Shown: in pieces, positions 7,082 through 15,895 of the stretch | How positions within the stretch are numbered: position 1 is the stretch's first letter | Layout of the letters: each line of letters opens with the position of its first letter | Assembly (NCBI GenBank): GCA_039821605.1 | Contig: JBCBNV010000004.1 | Coordinates: 186,001-250,000 of the forward strand | Direction of reading: 5' to 3' | Length of the DNA: 64,000 nt | From: CALBPI01 sp039821605 | Lineage (GTDB): Bacteria > Pseudomonadota > Gammaproteobacteria > Steroidobacterales > Woeseiaceae | The notes under the pieces: model-generated | What the model was told of the DNA's origin: nothing | Seen by the model: the letters and a program-made list of their open reading frames with translations, nothing else | The model's database searches: none | Translations under genes and position numbers: made by a program

Positions 7082-8270
7082 GCCAACCGGCAGCGGCCGC
7101 GGGGCTTTCGCCCGGGTCCTGTTCACGGTGCTCATCGGCATGGGCCTCGCACTCGGGGGCGTCCGTCTGTTCGCGCTCGTGGTCGGCGTCGGCTCCGAGT
7201 CGCTGCTCGGGCGTGTGATGCAGGCGCAGCGCGCGCTGCCGCAGATTGCCGAGGAACCCAACGACCTGGTCATGGTGTTCGGGTCTTCGATGGTCCGCGC
7301 CGGCTTCTCGCCCCGCGAGTTCGACGCGGCGCTGGCCGAGCAGGGCATCGACGTCACCTCCTTCAACTTCGGCTTTGGCGGTCTGAACCCGTTGTTCCAG
7401 GACTACCTGTCGCGGCGCGTCGTCGACGAGCTCAAGGCGCGCGACCGCCGGCTCAAACTCGTGGTCATCGAGTTCAACCCGTTCCAGACAACCGTGACGC
7501 GGCGCAATGGCGCCACGGCATTAGAAGAGTCCTACATCGCCATGCTCGCGAGCGACAGGGAGCTCTGGCAGAAAACCGTCGACGACCCGACCAGCGGCAT
7601 CCGCATGGGTCTGATCCGGTATCTGCGTGACGGCATCTCGGCCGAGATGATCACGACTTTTATGTGGGCCGAGCCGTTCCAGCCGCCCGATAACCGCCAG
7701 CGGCCGCAGATGAGTGATGAGGACCGCGAGCGTCTTGGCGAGATCGGTGAGTACCTAAACGAGGTCTTCGACGAGGACTACCCCGATTACGACGGGTCAG
7801 ATTGGTACTACCCCTGGCGCGGTGGTGGCACGATCAAGACGGAGCGCTCCGAGAAGACCCTTGAGATCTTCGATGAGTATTACGACCTGATCGCGCAGGA
7901 CAACCGCATGGAGGCCGACCGCCAATCGCGGATTCGCACTGCGGACATCGAGGAACTCAACTTCGATGATGAGCTCGTTGAAGCGTTCATCCGCATCGTC
8001 GAAAACTTCAAGGAAGTCTCCGACCATGTCGAGGTCGTGATGCTGCCCAAGAACACGGACTGGATTCAGAACCCGCCCGAGGCGATCGAGCGGCAGGCTG
8101 CGGCCGTGGCGCGGATCAGTGAGGCAACGGGATTACCCGTGCGTGACTATCAGGTGGTCGAAGACGTGAGCAACGACATGTTCAGCGACACGACGCACCT
8201 CAACCGGTATGAAGGTGCCGTCGCGTTTACCGAGTTCCTCGTCTCGGAGTACGCCGAGATCTTGCGCTAG
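7056..8270 (+). CDS. SGNH-type acyltransferase/esterase partner of the AlgI-like protein
   Basis: A 404-residue protein with one N-terminal membrane helix (about residues 17-40) and a periplasmic domain. The GDSL-type nucleophile block reads VFGSSMVRAGFSPREFD (Ser near 74), an Asn-containing block FNFGFGGLNP follows, and the C-terminal DTTHLN supplies the catalytic Asp and His near residue 380. The arrangement resembles AlgJ/AlgX and related acetylesterases. Its start lies inside the acyltransferase gene, so translation is coupled. The middle third is rich in Asp, Glu, Tyr and Trp and looks lineage-specific. Its stop shares CTAG with the convergent BNR gene. Confidence 0.85.
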   Translation: MSSSTSSSEPTGSGRGAFARVLFTVLIGMGLALGGVRLFALVVGVGSESLLGRVMQAQRALPQIAEEPNDLVMVFGSSMVRAGFSPREFDAALAEQGIDVTSFNFGFGGLNPLFQDYLSRRVVDELKARDRRLKLVVIEFNPFQTTVTRRNGATALEESYIAMLASDRELWQKTVDDPTSGIRMGLIRYLRDGISAEMITTFMWAEPFQPPDNRQRPQMSDEDRERLGEIGEYLNEVFDEDYPDYDGSDWYYPWRGGGTIKTERSEKTLEIFDEYYDLIAQDNRMEADRQSRIRTADIEELNFDDELVEAFIRIVENFKEVSDHVEVVMLPKNTDWIQNPPEAIERQAAAVARISEATGLPVRDYQVVEDVSNDMFSDTTHLNRYEGAVAFTEFLVSEYAEILR

Positions 8271-9481
8271 CGCAGCGTGTCGGCGTCGACCCAGGTGGCG
8301 CGGACGCGTTGCCGATCACCGGTCAGGTCGGTCCAGGCGAACAGCAGGCCGGACTTGTAGCGCAGCATTTGAGGAAAACCGGCGCGACGCGCGAGGGTCG
8401 CTCCCGCGACGATCTTTGGGTCAGTGAGCGTACCGTCTGATCGAACCAGTCGCGCCATCACGGCACCCGCACTGCCCTCGCTGGGTGCCATCCAGCTAGT
8501 CACCACGCTGCCATCGTCAAGAAGAACAACGTCGACCCGGCCGACCGGAGCGTCATCATCGATTATCACGGGCGCGCCGAACGTCTCGCCACCATCGGTC
8601 GACATCGCAACCTTGACCCGTGCCTGGTCGTTGGCACCTGTGAACCAGGCCACGGCAACTCGGTCACCTGCGGCGGCAATCGCGGGACCGTTGACGGGGC
8701 AACCCGGTATGCGCCAGTTGTCACGTGCGACAGGCGAACCCGGCTGCCAGCGGCCACCGATCGACCTTGCGACGTAGATGTCGCGAATTTCATCGTCGCT
8801 GCGGTCGCGGTATGCGGCGACCAGCCCCGCGCCACCCACAGCCACATCTGTCTGGCAGCAGTCGCAGACCTTGCCGTCGACGACGTTCTCCTGGCGGAGC
8901 GCGCCGTCGCCGTCAATCTGGGCACTGCGCAGCGTCATGGGCCCGGACCCGTGCCCGGACTCCGCCATCATCTCGCGACCGTCGAGCCAGAGTGCGCCAA
9001 CGGCATCGCCATCGGGGTAGAGACTGACAAAGCCGTGTTCGGTGGCGGTCCCGTCCGTGTGTGGTGTCAGCGCCGGCGACCAGGTCGCGCCGCGGTCGTC
9101 GGACAAAGCCACGGCGACGTCGTAGGCGTATGTGCCGCCGGGACGTTTGACGAGCCAGTGGGCTGCCCAAAAATCCCCGGCAATGGGTGCTACCGAGGGG
9201 AAGTCCGCCCAATTCACAAACCAGTTTTCGCCGCGTGCCACGGTCGCCGCTTCGCGCCAATCGTCATCGGCCAGCGTGGCGAAGCGAAGCCTGTGGCCGT
9301 TGCCGTCAGGTTCGAGCCAGCTCAGCACAGCACTGCCGTCGGCTCCGGGTGCAAGGTGCGGCATGCCGCTGCCGGCGGCGGCGGGTGGGTCGCTGATATT
9401 CGGAGTGTTGTTGCCGGGCTGGCAGGCTGCTAGTGCCGTGGCGGCGGCAGCGATGGCGCAGACCGCACGCCGCGAAATCAC
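8267..9481 (-). CDS. BNR-repeat (sialidase-like) lipoprotein
   Basis: A 404-residue exported protein. The start is GTG at 9481, overlapping the TGA of the upstream gene; further upstream the frame is only Arg/Ala-rich antisense-type sequence. Signal peptide VISRRAVCAIAAAATALAAC has a lipobox with Cys near residue 19. Two clear Asp-box repeats are visible: LSDDRGATW near 147 and STDGGETF near 303, as in six-bladed sialidase propellers, and a CDCCQTD cysteine cluster lies near 205. The sialidase Arg triad cannot be assigned by eye, so enzymatic sialidase activity is not claimed. Confidence 0.85.
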   Translation of the reverse strand: MISRRAVCAIAAAATALAACQPGNNTPNISDPPAAAGSGMPHLAPGADGSAVLSWLEPDGNGHRLRFATLADDDWREAATVARGENWFVNWADFPSVAPIAGDFWAAHWLVKRPGGTYAYDVAVALSDDRGATWSPALTPHTDGTATEHGFVSLYPDGDAVGALWLDGREMMAESGHGSGPMTLRSAQIDGDGALRQENVVDGKVCDCCQTDVAVGGAGLVAAYRDRSDDEIRDIYVARSIGGRWQPGSPVARDNWRIPGCPVNGPAIAAAGDRVAVAWFTGANDQARVKVAMSTDGGETFGAPVIIDDDAPVGRVDVVLLDDGSVVTSWMAPSEGSAGAVMARLVRSDGTLTDPKIVAGATLARRAGFPQMLRYKSGLLFAWTDLTGDRQRVRATWVDADTLR

Positions 9482-10176
9482 GCGGCGTCGCCGGCCGCCA
9501 GCAGCCGCCGGCCTGAGCGCGGCAGCGTCAGCAGCCACTCGCGGTTCGTGATGGCGCGCTGTCCGCCGATCGTGACCGTGGCGCGCAGCGATCGGCTCAG
9601 CGCATTGGCGTTGAGGCGGCGGTAGTAGGACAGCTTGCCGGCGTAGAACGGCAGCACGTCTTCGAGCGTACCGTCGGTGTCCATCGCGGCGCGGAACCCG
9701 TCGTAGAAGCGCGCCACAGCATCGGCCACATCGGTGTCGGCCGCCAGCTGTTCTGACGGCGTGATCGTCCAGGTGCGGTCGCGCTGCAGCACGCAGGTGC
9801 CCGCGAAGCCTTCCCGGCGCACATCGGACCACTGCTCAGGCGCGATCAGCGAGAGCGACCAGGTGCCATCGACGTAGTAGAGGTAGTTCACGGCACCCAC
9901 GGCGGGCTGGTACTTGAACTCGGCGGAGAGTACGAGCATCGAGGTGAAGAACTCGGCCAGCACCTGGCGTTGCTGCTTGACCACGACGCCGCGTGGCATG
10001 CTCGCGTACCAGTCCTGCAGGAACCCCACCGTGCCGAAGCCGTGCGCGTAAGTCTCCGGCAACGCCACTGCCGAGTGGTCGTAGTGCCGGCACACGAGCT
10101 CGCCCTGGCGGTCGAGATCGCCGGGGCGGACCGAGACGGCTTTGGTATCGGGATGGTGCTTCTTGTCGTCGCTCAT
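9478..10176 (-). CDS. DUF2452-like protein
   Basis: A 232-residue soluble protein without signal peptide. The centre reads FKYQPAVGAVNYLYYVDGTWSLSLIAPEQW, which matches my memory of DUF2452 proteins (a short Tyr-rich strand followed by LSLIxPEEW). The C-terminal half may be an added domain. It is the first gene of a two-gene leftward operon with the BNR lipoprotein and diverges from the ECF sigma gene. Function is unknown; the family name rests on motif memory only. Confidence 0.7.
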   Translation of the reverse strand: MSDDKKHHPDTKAVSVRPGDLDRQGELVCRHYDHSAVALPETYAHGFGTVGFLQDWYASMPRGVVVKQQRQVLAEFFTSMLVLSAEFKYQPAVGAVNYLYYVDGTWSLSLIAPEQWSDVRREGFAGTCVLQRDRTWTITPSEQLAADTDVADAVARFYDGFRAAMDTDGTLEDVLPFYAGKLSYYRRLNANALSRSLRATVTIGGQRAITNREWLLTLPRSGRRLLAAGDAA

Positions 10177-10264
10177 AGGCCGCAGTATGCCACCGGCGGG
10201 TGCATTGATCTTGCACGGACTTCGCGGAATCTAGCCGTCTGGATGCTGATCGGCGGCCCTCGGC

Positions 10265-10270
10265 TATACT
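10265..10270 (+). promoter_or_regulatory. Possible -10 element of the ECF sigma-kinase operon
   Basis: TATACT lies 39 bp before the sigma-factor GTG. No good -35 is visible 17 bp upstream, so the assignment is weak. GGGAGAG at 10301-10307 is a good ribosome binding site for the GTG start. Confidence 0.3.
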
Positions 10271-10309
10271 GGGCGGGCCCGACAAGAACTGATAACAACG
10301 GGAGAGTCC

Positions 10310-10873
10310 GTGTCCGAAGTCACCGAGCTGCTCCAGCGCTGGAACAGCGGCGACGCCGCAGCGCGCGAGGCCATTATCGAGCGCATCTACGGTGAGCTCG
10401 GCGGCATCGCGCGGCGCTATCTTGCGGACGAGCGGGCCCACGTCGATCTGCAGCCGACGGCTTTGGTTCACGAAGCCTACATGCGGCTCATCGGCATCGA
10501 CCGCATCGAATGGCAGGGGCGCTCGCACTTCCTGGCCATGGCCGCGCGGGTGATGCGCGAATACCTTGTCGATGCCGCACGGCGGCGCAATGCCCGCAAA
10601 CGCGATGGCGGCATTCAGGTCACGCTTGCGGGCGTGGACGGCGCGCCTGACCAGGCCACTGAAATCCTTGCGCTCAACGAGGCGCTCGAGCGCCTGGCCG
10701 AGGCCGACCCGGACCGGGCGCTGCTTGTCGAGTTGCGCTTTTTTGGCGGACTCACAATCGAGGAAACGGCCGAGGTGCTCGACACCTCTGCGACGGCTGT
10801 AAAGCGCAGCTGGCGGGTGGCGCGGGGCTGGCTCTACCAGCAAATGCAGGCGGGCGGCCGTGACGACGGATAG
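10310..10873 (+). CDS. ECF-type RNA polymerase sigma factor (Ser/Thr-kinase-associated group)
   Basis: A 187-residue sigma factor. Region 2 includes ALVHEAYMRLIGIDRIEWQG and FLAMAARVMREYLVDAARRR; region 4 is GGLTIEETAEVLDTSATAVKRSWRVARGWLYQ. The QPTALVHEAYMRL block is characteristic of the subgroup that sits next to Ser/Thr kinases with TPR tails (TIGR02999-type). GTG at 10310 follows a clear GGGAGAG site. The kinase gene overlaps its 3' end by 14 bp, so the two form one unit; kinase control of the sigma factor is the expected logic. Confidence 0.93.
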   Translation: MSEVTELLQRWNSGDAAAREAIIERIYGELGGIARRYLADERAHVDLQPTALVHEAYMRLIGIDRIEWQGRSHFLAMAARVMREYLVDAARRRNARKRDGGIQVTLAGVDGAPDQATEILALNEALERLAEADPDRALLVELRFFGGLTIEETAEVLDTSATAVKRSWRVARGWLYQQMQAGGRDDG

Positions 10874-13385
10874 CCGTCGCACGCGCGACGCGCTCGACAT
10901 CTGCGACCGCGTGCTCGACGCACCCGAGTCGGCGCGCGCGGCACTCATTGACGAGGCCTGCGGCGACGATGCGGGACTGCGGGCTGCCGTGCATTCGGTG
11001 CTGGGTGCCATCACCTCGGCGGACGCGGCGCTTGGCGAAACAGCGGCCGACAGCTTCACGGCCGAGCAACTTGTGGGGCGAACGCTGGGGGGATGCCGGC
11101 TCGTCGAGTTGCTGGGCGAAGGCGGCATGGGGGCCGTGTACCTCGGTGAGCGCGAGACCGATGAGTTCACGCAGCGCGTGGCCGTCAAAGTCGTGCGCAC
11201 GCGGTTCCTGTCCAAGACACTGCTCGAGCGTTTCAACGCCGAACGCCAGATTCTGGCCGGCCTGAACCATCCCTACATCGCGGGCCTCATCGACGGCGGC
11301 ACCGACGACGGCGTGCCCTATCTCGTCATGGAGTACATCGACGGGCAACCCATCGACGTGGCGCTCGATGCGGCGCGTGTCGACCTGACCGGTCGCATCG
11401 AGATGTTGCGCAAGGTGGCGCTCGCGGTTCACGCAGCGCACCAGAACCTTGTCGTGCACCGCGACATCAAACCGTCGAACGTGATTGTGACCGACGACGG
11501 GATTCCGAAGTTGCTCGACTTCGGAATCGCTCGGCTCATGCGTGCCGAGGATGACCCCGGTGATGGCAACACGACGCTGTTTGGTGCGCCCGCCATGACG
11601 CCCGACTACGCAAGCCCCGAGCAGCTGCTCGACGACGCCGTGACGACAGTGAGCGACGTCTACTCACTGGGCGTGCTCGCCTACCAGGTGCTCGTGGGTG
11701 TGAGGCCTTACCAGGTCGAACGCACGAGCCAGGGCCGTATGGCCGAGACTGTGGCGCGGCTCGCCATTCCGTTGCCCAGCCGTCGGCTCGGCCTCGACGA
11801 TGCGCAGTCGAAGCTCGACAACATCGCGCAGGCTCGGGCCACGACGCCCGAACGCCTGCGCCGGGCGCTGGCCGGCGATCTCGACAACATCTTGATGAAG
11901 GCGCTGGCGCAGCGTCCGGCCGACCGCTACGCGTCCGTCTCGGCGTTCAGCGCCGATCTGGGTCGATTCCTGGAGGGCCAGCCCGTCGAGGCGCGGGCCT
12001 CGTCTCTGGCCTACCGTGCGCGTCGCTTCGTCTCGCGTCACAAGGTCGCCGTGGGTTTTTCGTTGGCGCTATTCCTGTCGCTGACCGTGGGCCTTGTTGC
12101 CACGGGCTGGTCGTACCTCAATGCGGAGTCGGCCCGGCGCGATGCCGCACGCCAGTTCAACCAGGTGCGCGAGATCGCCCGAACCATGATGTTCGACGTG
12201 TTCGATGATCTCGAGCGTGTCCCGGGCACGACCACGGCGCGGCAACGACTGGCCGACACGGCACAGCAGTACCTGGAGTCGCTGGCAGACGAGAGCGCCG
12301 ACCCCGCGGTTCGGCTCGATGCGGCGCGCGGCTACGCGCGGCTTTACGCGGTGCTCAATCGCCAGGCCGTCGGCGGCGCCGCGGACCGCGAGCGCGCCCT
12401 TGACGCCTGGTCGCGCGCGGCGGGTATTCTGGAGTCGCTTGCGGCGACGCCAGACGCAGATGCAGACGTCTGGTTGGTCAAAGGCCAGTTGCTCTCGGAC
12501 CGCGGGGCGAGCCTGATCACGGTCGACAATGACCCCGAGGCCGCGCGCGAATTTCTGTCGGATGCGTTCGCGGCTTTCGAGACGGCCGCCGGCCGCGGTC
12601 TCGACAGCCTGGCGCTGGCCGAGTCGCGTTTGCTCGCCAGCGAGCGCGATGCCGAGACCTACAAGTGGCAACAGGACTACACGGGCGCCCAACAGGCTGT
12701 AGCTGCATTGCTCGAACGGTCCGTCGCGGCGCGTGAGCAGTGGGGCGACACGGCCTCGATCCTGAAGATCGAAGGCGATGCCCAGCAGCTGCTCGGTGAA
12801 GCGCACTATTTTCTCGACGACTATGACGGCGCACTCGACGCCTACGGTGAGTCCATCGCACGTTACGAGCAGGCGCTTCAGGCGGGTGGTGACGACAGCG
12901 TGATCTCGGCGGCGCTCGGTGTCGCGCGCTGGTCACGCGGTAACACCTATATCGATACGGAGCGGCCCGAGCGTGCGGCCGAGGACTACGCGGCGGCCAT
13001 CGATATCGTAAGCGTCGCTGTGGCCCGGGACCCGGCCGACACCTCGACGGCAAGACGGCTCGCGATTCTCAAAGGATCGCGCGCCATGGCGCTCGTGCGC
13101 ATGGGTGACGGCGAACCGGCGATTGCGCTGATGCTCGAGGTCGATGACTGGTTCACGTCACAGGCGCGTGCGGAGCCCGACACGCCCGGTGCGCAGCGCT
13201 CGCTGGCCGTCTCGCACCACATGACGGGCGACATCTACCACTACGCGGGCGAGCCGCAGCAGGCCTGCAGCTGGTACCGGCGCACGCTCGATGTCTGGGT
13301 CGACATCGAGGCGCGCTTCGGTATTTCGGAGTTCGACGCCGGGCAGCCTGATTTCGTTCGGGAGCTGCTCGCCAACTGCGACTAG
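10860..13385 (+). CDS. Ser/Thr protein kinase with membrane helix and TPR-like C-terminus
   Basis: An 841-residue protein. A short N-terminal acidic helical region (about 1-65, CDRVLDAPESARAALIDEA) precedes a complete Hanks-type kinase: glycine loop GEGGMGAVYLGE near 86, AVKVVR Lys near 107, catalytic VHRDIKPSN near 199, DFG near 220 and YASPEQ near 249. One membrane helix lies near 394-418, followed by about 420 residues of helical repeats, likely periplasmic. GTG at 10860 lies within the sigma gene. The stop TAG shares CTAG with the opposing small gene. Confidence 0.93.
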   Translation: MTTDSRRTRDALDICDRVLDAPESARAALIDEACGDDAGLRAAVHSVLGAITSADAALGETAADSFTAEQLVGRTLGGCRLVELLGEGGMGAVYLGERETDEFTQRVAVKVVRTRFLSKTLLERFNAERQILAGLNHPYIAGLIDGGTDDGVPYLVMEYIDGQPIDVALDAARVDLTGRIEMLRKVALAVHAAHQNLVVHRDIKPSNVIVTDDGIPKLLDFGIARLMRAEDDPGDGNTTLFGAPAMTPDYASPEQLLDDAVTTVSDVYSLGVLAYQVLVGVRPYQVERTSQGRMAETVARLAIPLPSRRLGLDDAQSKLDNIAQARATTPERLRRALAGDLDNILMKALAQRPADRYASVSAFSADLGRFLEGQPVEARASSLAYRARRFVSRHKVAVGFSLALFLSLTVGLVATGWSYLNAESARRDAARQFNQVREIARTMMFDVFDDLERVPGTTTARQRLADTAQQYLESLADESADPAVRLDAARGYARLYAVLNRQAVGGAADRERALDAWSRAAGILESLAATPDADADVWLVKGQLLSDRGASLITVDNDPEAAREFLSDAFAAFETAAGRGLDSLALAESRLLASERDAETYKWQQDYTGAQQAVAALLERSVAAREQWGDTASILKIEGDAQQLLGEAHYFLDDYDGALDAYGESIARYEQALQAGGDDSVISAALGVARWSRGNTYIDTERPERAAEDYAAAIDIVSVAVARDPADTSTARRLAILKGSRAMALVRMGDGEPAIALMLEVDDWFTSQARAEPDTPGAQRSLAVSHHMTGDIYHYAGEPQQACSWYRRTLDVWVDIEARFGISEFDAGQPDFVRELLANCD

Positions 13386-13684
13386 CGTTTGCCGGGCGGC
13401 CGCAGTGTTGAGAGAAAGCCGCAGGACTCGTCTATAGCCTCAAGCAGCGCGCGCACGTCGCGGCGCAGCTCGTGATCGTCGCCGCAGGCACGGCTCAGGA
13501 ACCACTCGCGCAACTCGGGTTCGAGCGTGATGGCCGAATCGCAGAGTTCGAGCAGCGTGCGTGCCCGGCGCAGGGCGCGGAGTTCCTGCTTGCTCTCCGT
13601 GGCACCCATCAGGAACAGCTCATCATTGGAAATATCCGGCCGGCGACCCGGGGTCGCCGGCCGGTCCTCGTCAGTTGGACTCAT
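13382..13684 (-). CDS. Small helical protein resembling the pre-kinase region of ECF-linked kinases
   Basis: A 100-residue protein starting with ATG at 13684 (MSPTDEDRPATPGRRPDISN), 14 bp inside the end of the upstream serine hydrolase gene. From residue 47 it reads RTLLELCDSAITLEPELREW then FLSRACGDDHELRRDVRALLEA, which follows the same pattern as the first 60 residues of the adjacent kinase (CDRVLDAP...ACGDDAGLRAAVHSVLGA). There is no kinase domain or membrane segment. A truncated paralogue or a free partner that competes for the kinase or sigma factor are both possible. Confidence 0.7.
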   Translation of the reverse strand: MSPTDEDRPATPGRRPDISNDELFLMGATESKQELRALRRARTLLELCDSAITLEPELREWFLSRACGDDHELRRDVRALLEAIDESCGFLSTLRPPGKR

Positions 13685-15707
13685 CAACGATATCGACGAG
13701 TCGTGACGCCACCGAGGCGAAGTCGCCCTGGTCGATACGTGCGCTACCGCCCGAGTCGTTGTTGCCCATGGCAACGACGACGAATGCGCCCCGACTGTCG
13801 GTCTCGAGCAACCAACCGTAGGTCAAGACGCGGAAGCCGCCGTTGTCGCTGAGCCCACCGCCCTTGAACCAGACGCGCTCCCACTTGTTGCGCAGGTTCA
13901 CGACGGCGGTCTCGGCGCCGTAGGCCTGGTCCGTGACCGCGAAGCCGTCACTCAGGTCGTTGAACTGTCGCAGGCCTGCGATGGCGTTGCACACATCCGT
14001 CGGGCTGCCCTGCCAGGTGCCCTTCACGAGCACTTCGAGGTTGGCCGTTGCGAAGCTCGTGACAGGCCCCAGCGGCTCGAGCACGTTGTCGACGTAATCA
14101 CGCTGTGCCTGCTCGCTGGCAACGAGGTAGTCGAGTGCGTCCTGCAGCGGCACCGTGAAGTAGAGGTGGAAGGCTTCGCTCATCGACAGGAAGGGCAGCA
14201 TGAGGTCGGGGTTGGCGTAGTTGAACTGCGTCAGGATGGCCTCATTGGCGTCGCGTCCCACGAGCCGGAACAGGTGCTCCGTGGCCGTGTTGTCGCTGAT
14301 GCCCAGCATGAGCGCGGCGAGATCCGTCACGGAGATCTGTGTGCCCATCGGCTCGTCGTTGATGCTGCCGCCCAGCACTTCCTTGTCGGCCTCGAGTGTC
14401 ACGAGCTGGTCAGGCGTGATCAGGCCGTCTTCGATGGCCTGCGCCACAGCACCCATGGTCCAGACCTTGAAGATCGAGGCCGTGGCCAGCGCCGCATCGG
14501 CATTGCGCCCGAAGATCGGTGTGCACTGGTTGTTGTCATCGATCTCGGCGATGAGCACGCCGACGTCCTCTGCGATGGTCTCGAGCTTGTCGCTGGCCGT
14601 GGCGTAGGTCAGGTTGGCGTCGGCCGCGCCCGTCGAGGAGCCGTTGAGCGGGAAGTTCGAAGACCCGAACGACAGGATCAGGCCTGTGTTGTAGGTCGTC
14701 GTGAGCGTGATGAACTGGCCGCTGCCGGGCGTATTGGCGTCGCCCACGAGCACGCGGATGCTCGTCGGCGTCATCGTGATGATGTCCTGGATGGTGCCGT
14801 TCGGGATCACGCCGCGCAGCGAGTCGAAGAACTGCTGCCACTGCACGTCTGAGATCGAGGCGAGTGCGGCCGGGTCGAAGCGGTCATTGATGTCCTGCAG
14901 CGATGTCGACGATGCCGCGAACTGGTCAATGATCCAGTCCATCTGGTTTGCTGCGGGCGTGTTGGGCAGCACGAATTCGCCGTTGACGACGGGGAACAGC
15001 GCCTCGATGGGCTTGGTCCGCGCCGGGTTCAGCGGGAAGTCGTCGCTCGCGTCGGCAACGCCGTCATTGTCGTCGTCATCGTCGGCGTTGTTGCCAATGC
15101 CATCGGCATCGGTGTCCACAGACTCGGCCGGGTCGAGCGGGAACGCGTCGTTTGCGTCGTCGACCATGTCGCCGTCGTCATCGGTGTCCGCGTTGTTGCC
15201 AATGCCGTCGCCGTCGGTGTCCAGGGACTCGGCCGGGTCATTGGGGAACGCGTCATTGACGTCGTCGGTGCCGTCGTTGTCGTCGTCGGGGTCGGCGTTG
15301 TCGCCGATGCCGTCGCCGTCAAAATCGGCGGTTTCGTTCGGGTCGGTGGGGAACGCGTCCGCGTTGTCGCCCGTGCCGTCGCTGTCGGAGTCCGCGGTTT
15401 CGTTGGGGTCGAACGGGAAGGCATCGTTGACGTCGTCGGTGCCGTCGTTGTCGTCATCGGGGTCGGCATTGTCGCCCGTGCCGTCGCCGTCGAAGTCCGC
15501 GGATTCGCTGGGGTCGAGCGGGAACGCATCGGCCGTATCCGCGACGCCGTCGTTGTCATCATCGGTGTCGGAGATGTCCGGGGTGCCGTCGCCGTCGGTG
15601 TCCACGGGCGGCGGGCCGTCGCTGCCACCGCCGCCGCAGGCCGCAAGCCCGAGGCACAGTGCAAAGAGTGCCGCGCGTAGCCAGGCGGCGAGTGTGGTTA
15701 TCATCAT
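13671..15707 (-). CDS. Lipoprotein: thrombospondin type 3 repeats fused to a class A beta-lactamase-like serine hydrolase
   Basis: A 678-residue protein. ATG at 15707 follows GGGAGAG at ideal distance; an upstream in-frame extension has no coding character. Signal peptide with lipobox (LGLAAC, Cys near 24). Residues about 35-235 are tandem calcium-binding repeats of the pattern DTDGDGxxDxxDxDDDNDGVxDxxDAFPxDPxE. The C-terminal half is a penicillin-binding/beta-lactamase fold with SIFK (SxxK, near 410), SDN (near 470, SDNTATEHLF) and KGGG (KTG-equivalent, near 614). All three catalytic motifs are present, so it is probably an active serine hydrolase or D,D-peptidase-type enzyme rather than necessarily a drug-resistance enzyme. 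Confidence 0.88.
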   Translation of the reverse strand: MMITTLAAWLRAALFALCLGLAACGGGGSDGPPPVDTDGDGTPDISDTDDDNDGVADTADAFPLDPSESADFDGDGTGDNADPDDDNDGTDDVNDAFPFDPNETADSDSDGTGDNADAFPTDPNETADFDGDGIGDNADPDDDNDGTDDVNDAFPNDPAESLDTDGDGIGNNADTDDDGDMVDDANDAFPLDPAESVDTDADGIGNNADDDDDNDGVADASDDFPLNPARTKPIEALFPVVNGEFVLPNTPAANQMDWIIDQFAASSTSLQDINDRFDPAALASISDVQWQQFFDSLRGVIPNGTIQDIITMTPTSIRVLVGDANTPGSGQFITLTTTYNTGLILSFGSSNFPLNGSSTGAADANLTYATASDKLETIAEDVGVLIAEIDDNNQCTPIFGRNADAALATASIFKVWTMGAVAQAIEDGLITPDQLVTLEADKEVLGGSINDEPMGTQISVTDLAALMLGISDNTATEHLFRLVGRDANEAILTQFNYANPDLMLPFLSMSEAFHLYFTVPLQDALDYLVASEQAQRDYVDNVLEPLGPVTSFATANLEVLVKGTWQGSPTDVCNAIAGLRQFNDLSDGFAVTDQAYGAETAVVNLRNKWERVWFKGGGLSDNGGFRVLTYGWLLETDSRGAFVVVAMGNNDSGGSARIDQGDFASVASRLVDIVDESN
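15030..15605 (-). repeat. Tandem DNA repeats encoding thrombospondin type 3 units
   Basis: Repeated gtcgtcggtgccgtcgttgt-type blocks, with a nearly identical stretch of about 75 bp at roughly 15245-15320 and 15418-15493, encode the Asp-rich repeats. The DNA-level similarity indicates recent internal duplication. Confidence 0.8.
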
Positions 15708-15895
15708 TGTTCTCTCTCCCAGTTTTCGGTTGCTGCGGCCGCGAAAATCGGCGCGCCTGTCCTGTAAGGCGCAAGTGCGCGGCAAACTGGGTCAAATCGG
15801 GCCCACGACTGGCCCGGGGCGCGCGCTTACTGCTAGATTGCGGCGTCGGCCGCTGCGCGGTTGGCACCCATCAACCCGGTCAGGAACACTGCTTT

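Noticed and set aside
9836..11236. 466-codon minus-strand frame opposite the sigma-kinase genes
   Set aside because: Composition is antisense-like, while the plus strand holds unmistakable sigma and kinase motifs.
15030..15605. Repeats considered as a CRISPR or satellite array
   Set aside because: The repeats are in frame within a signal-peptide lipoprotein and translate to a known calcium-binding repeat.
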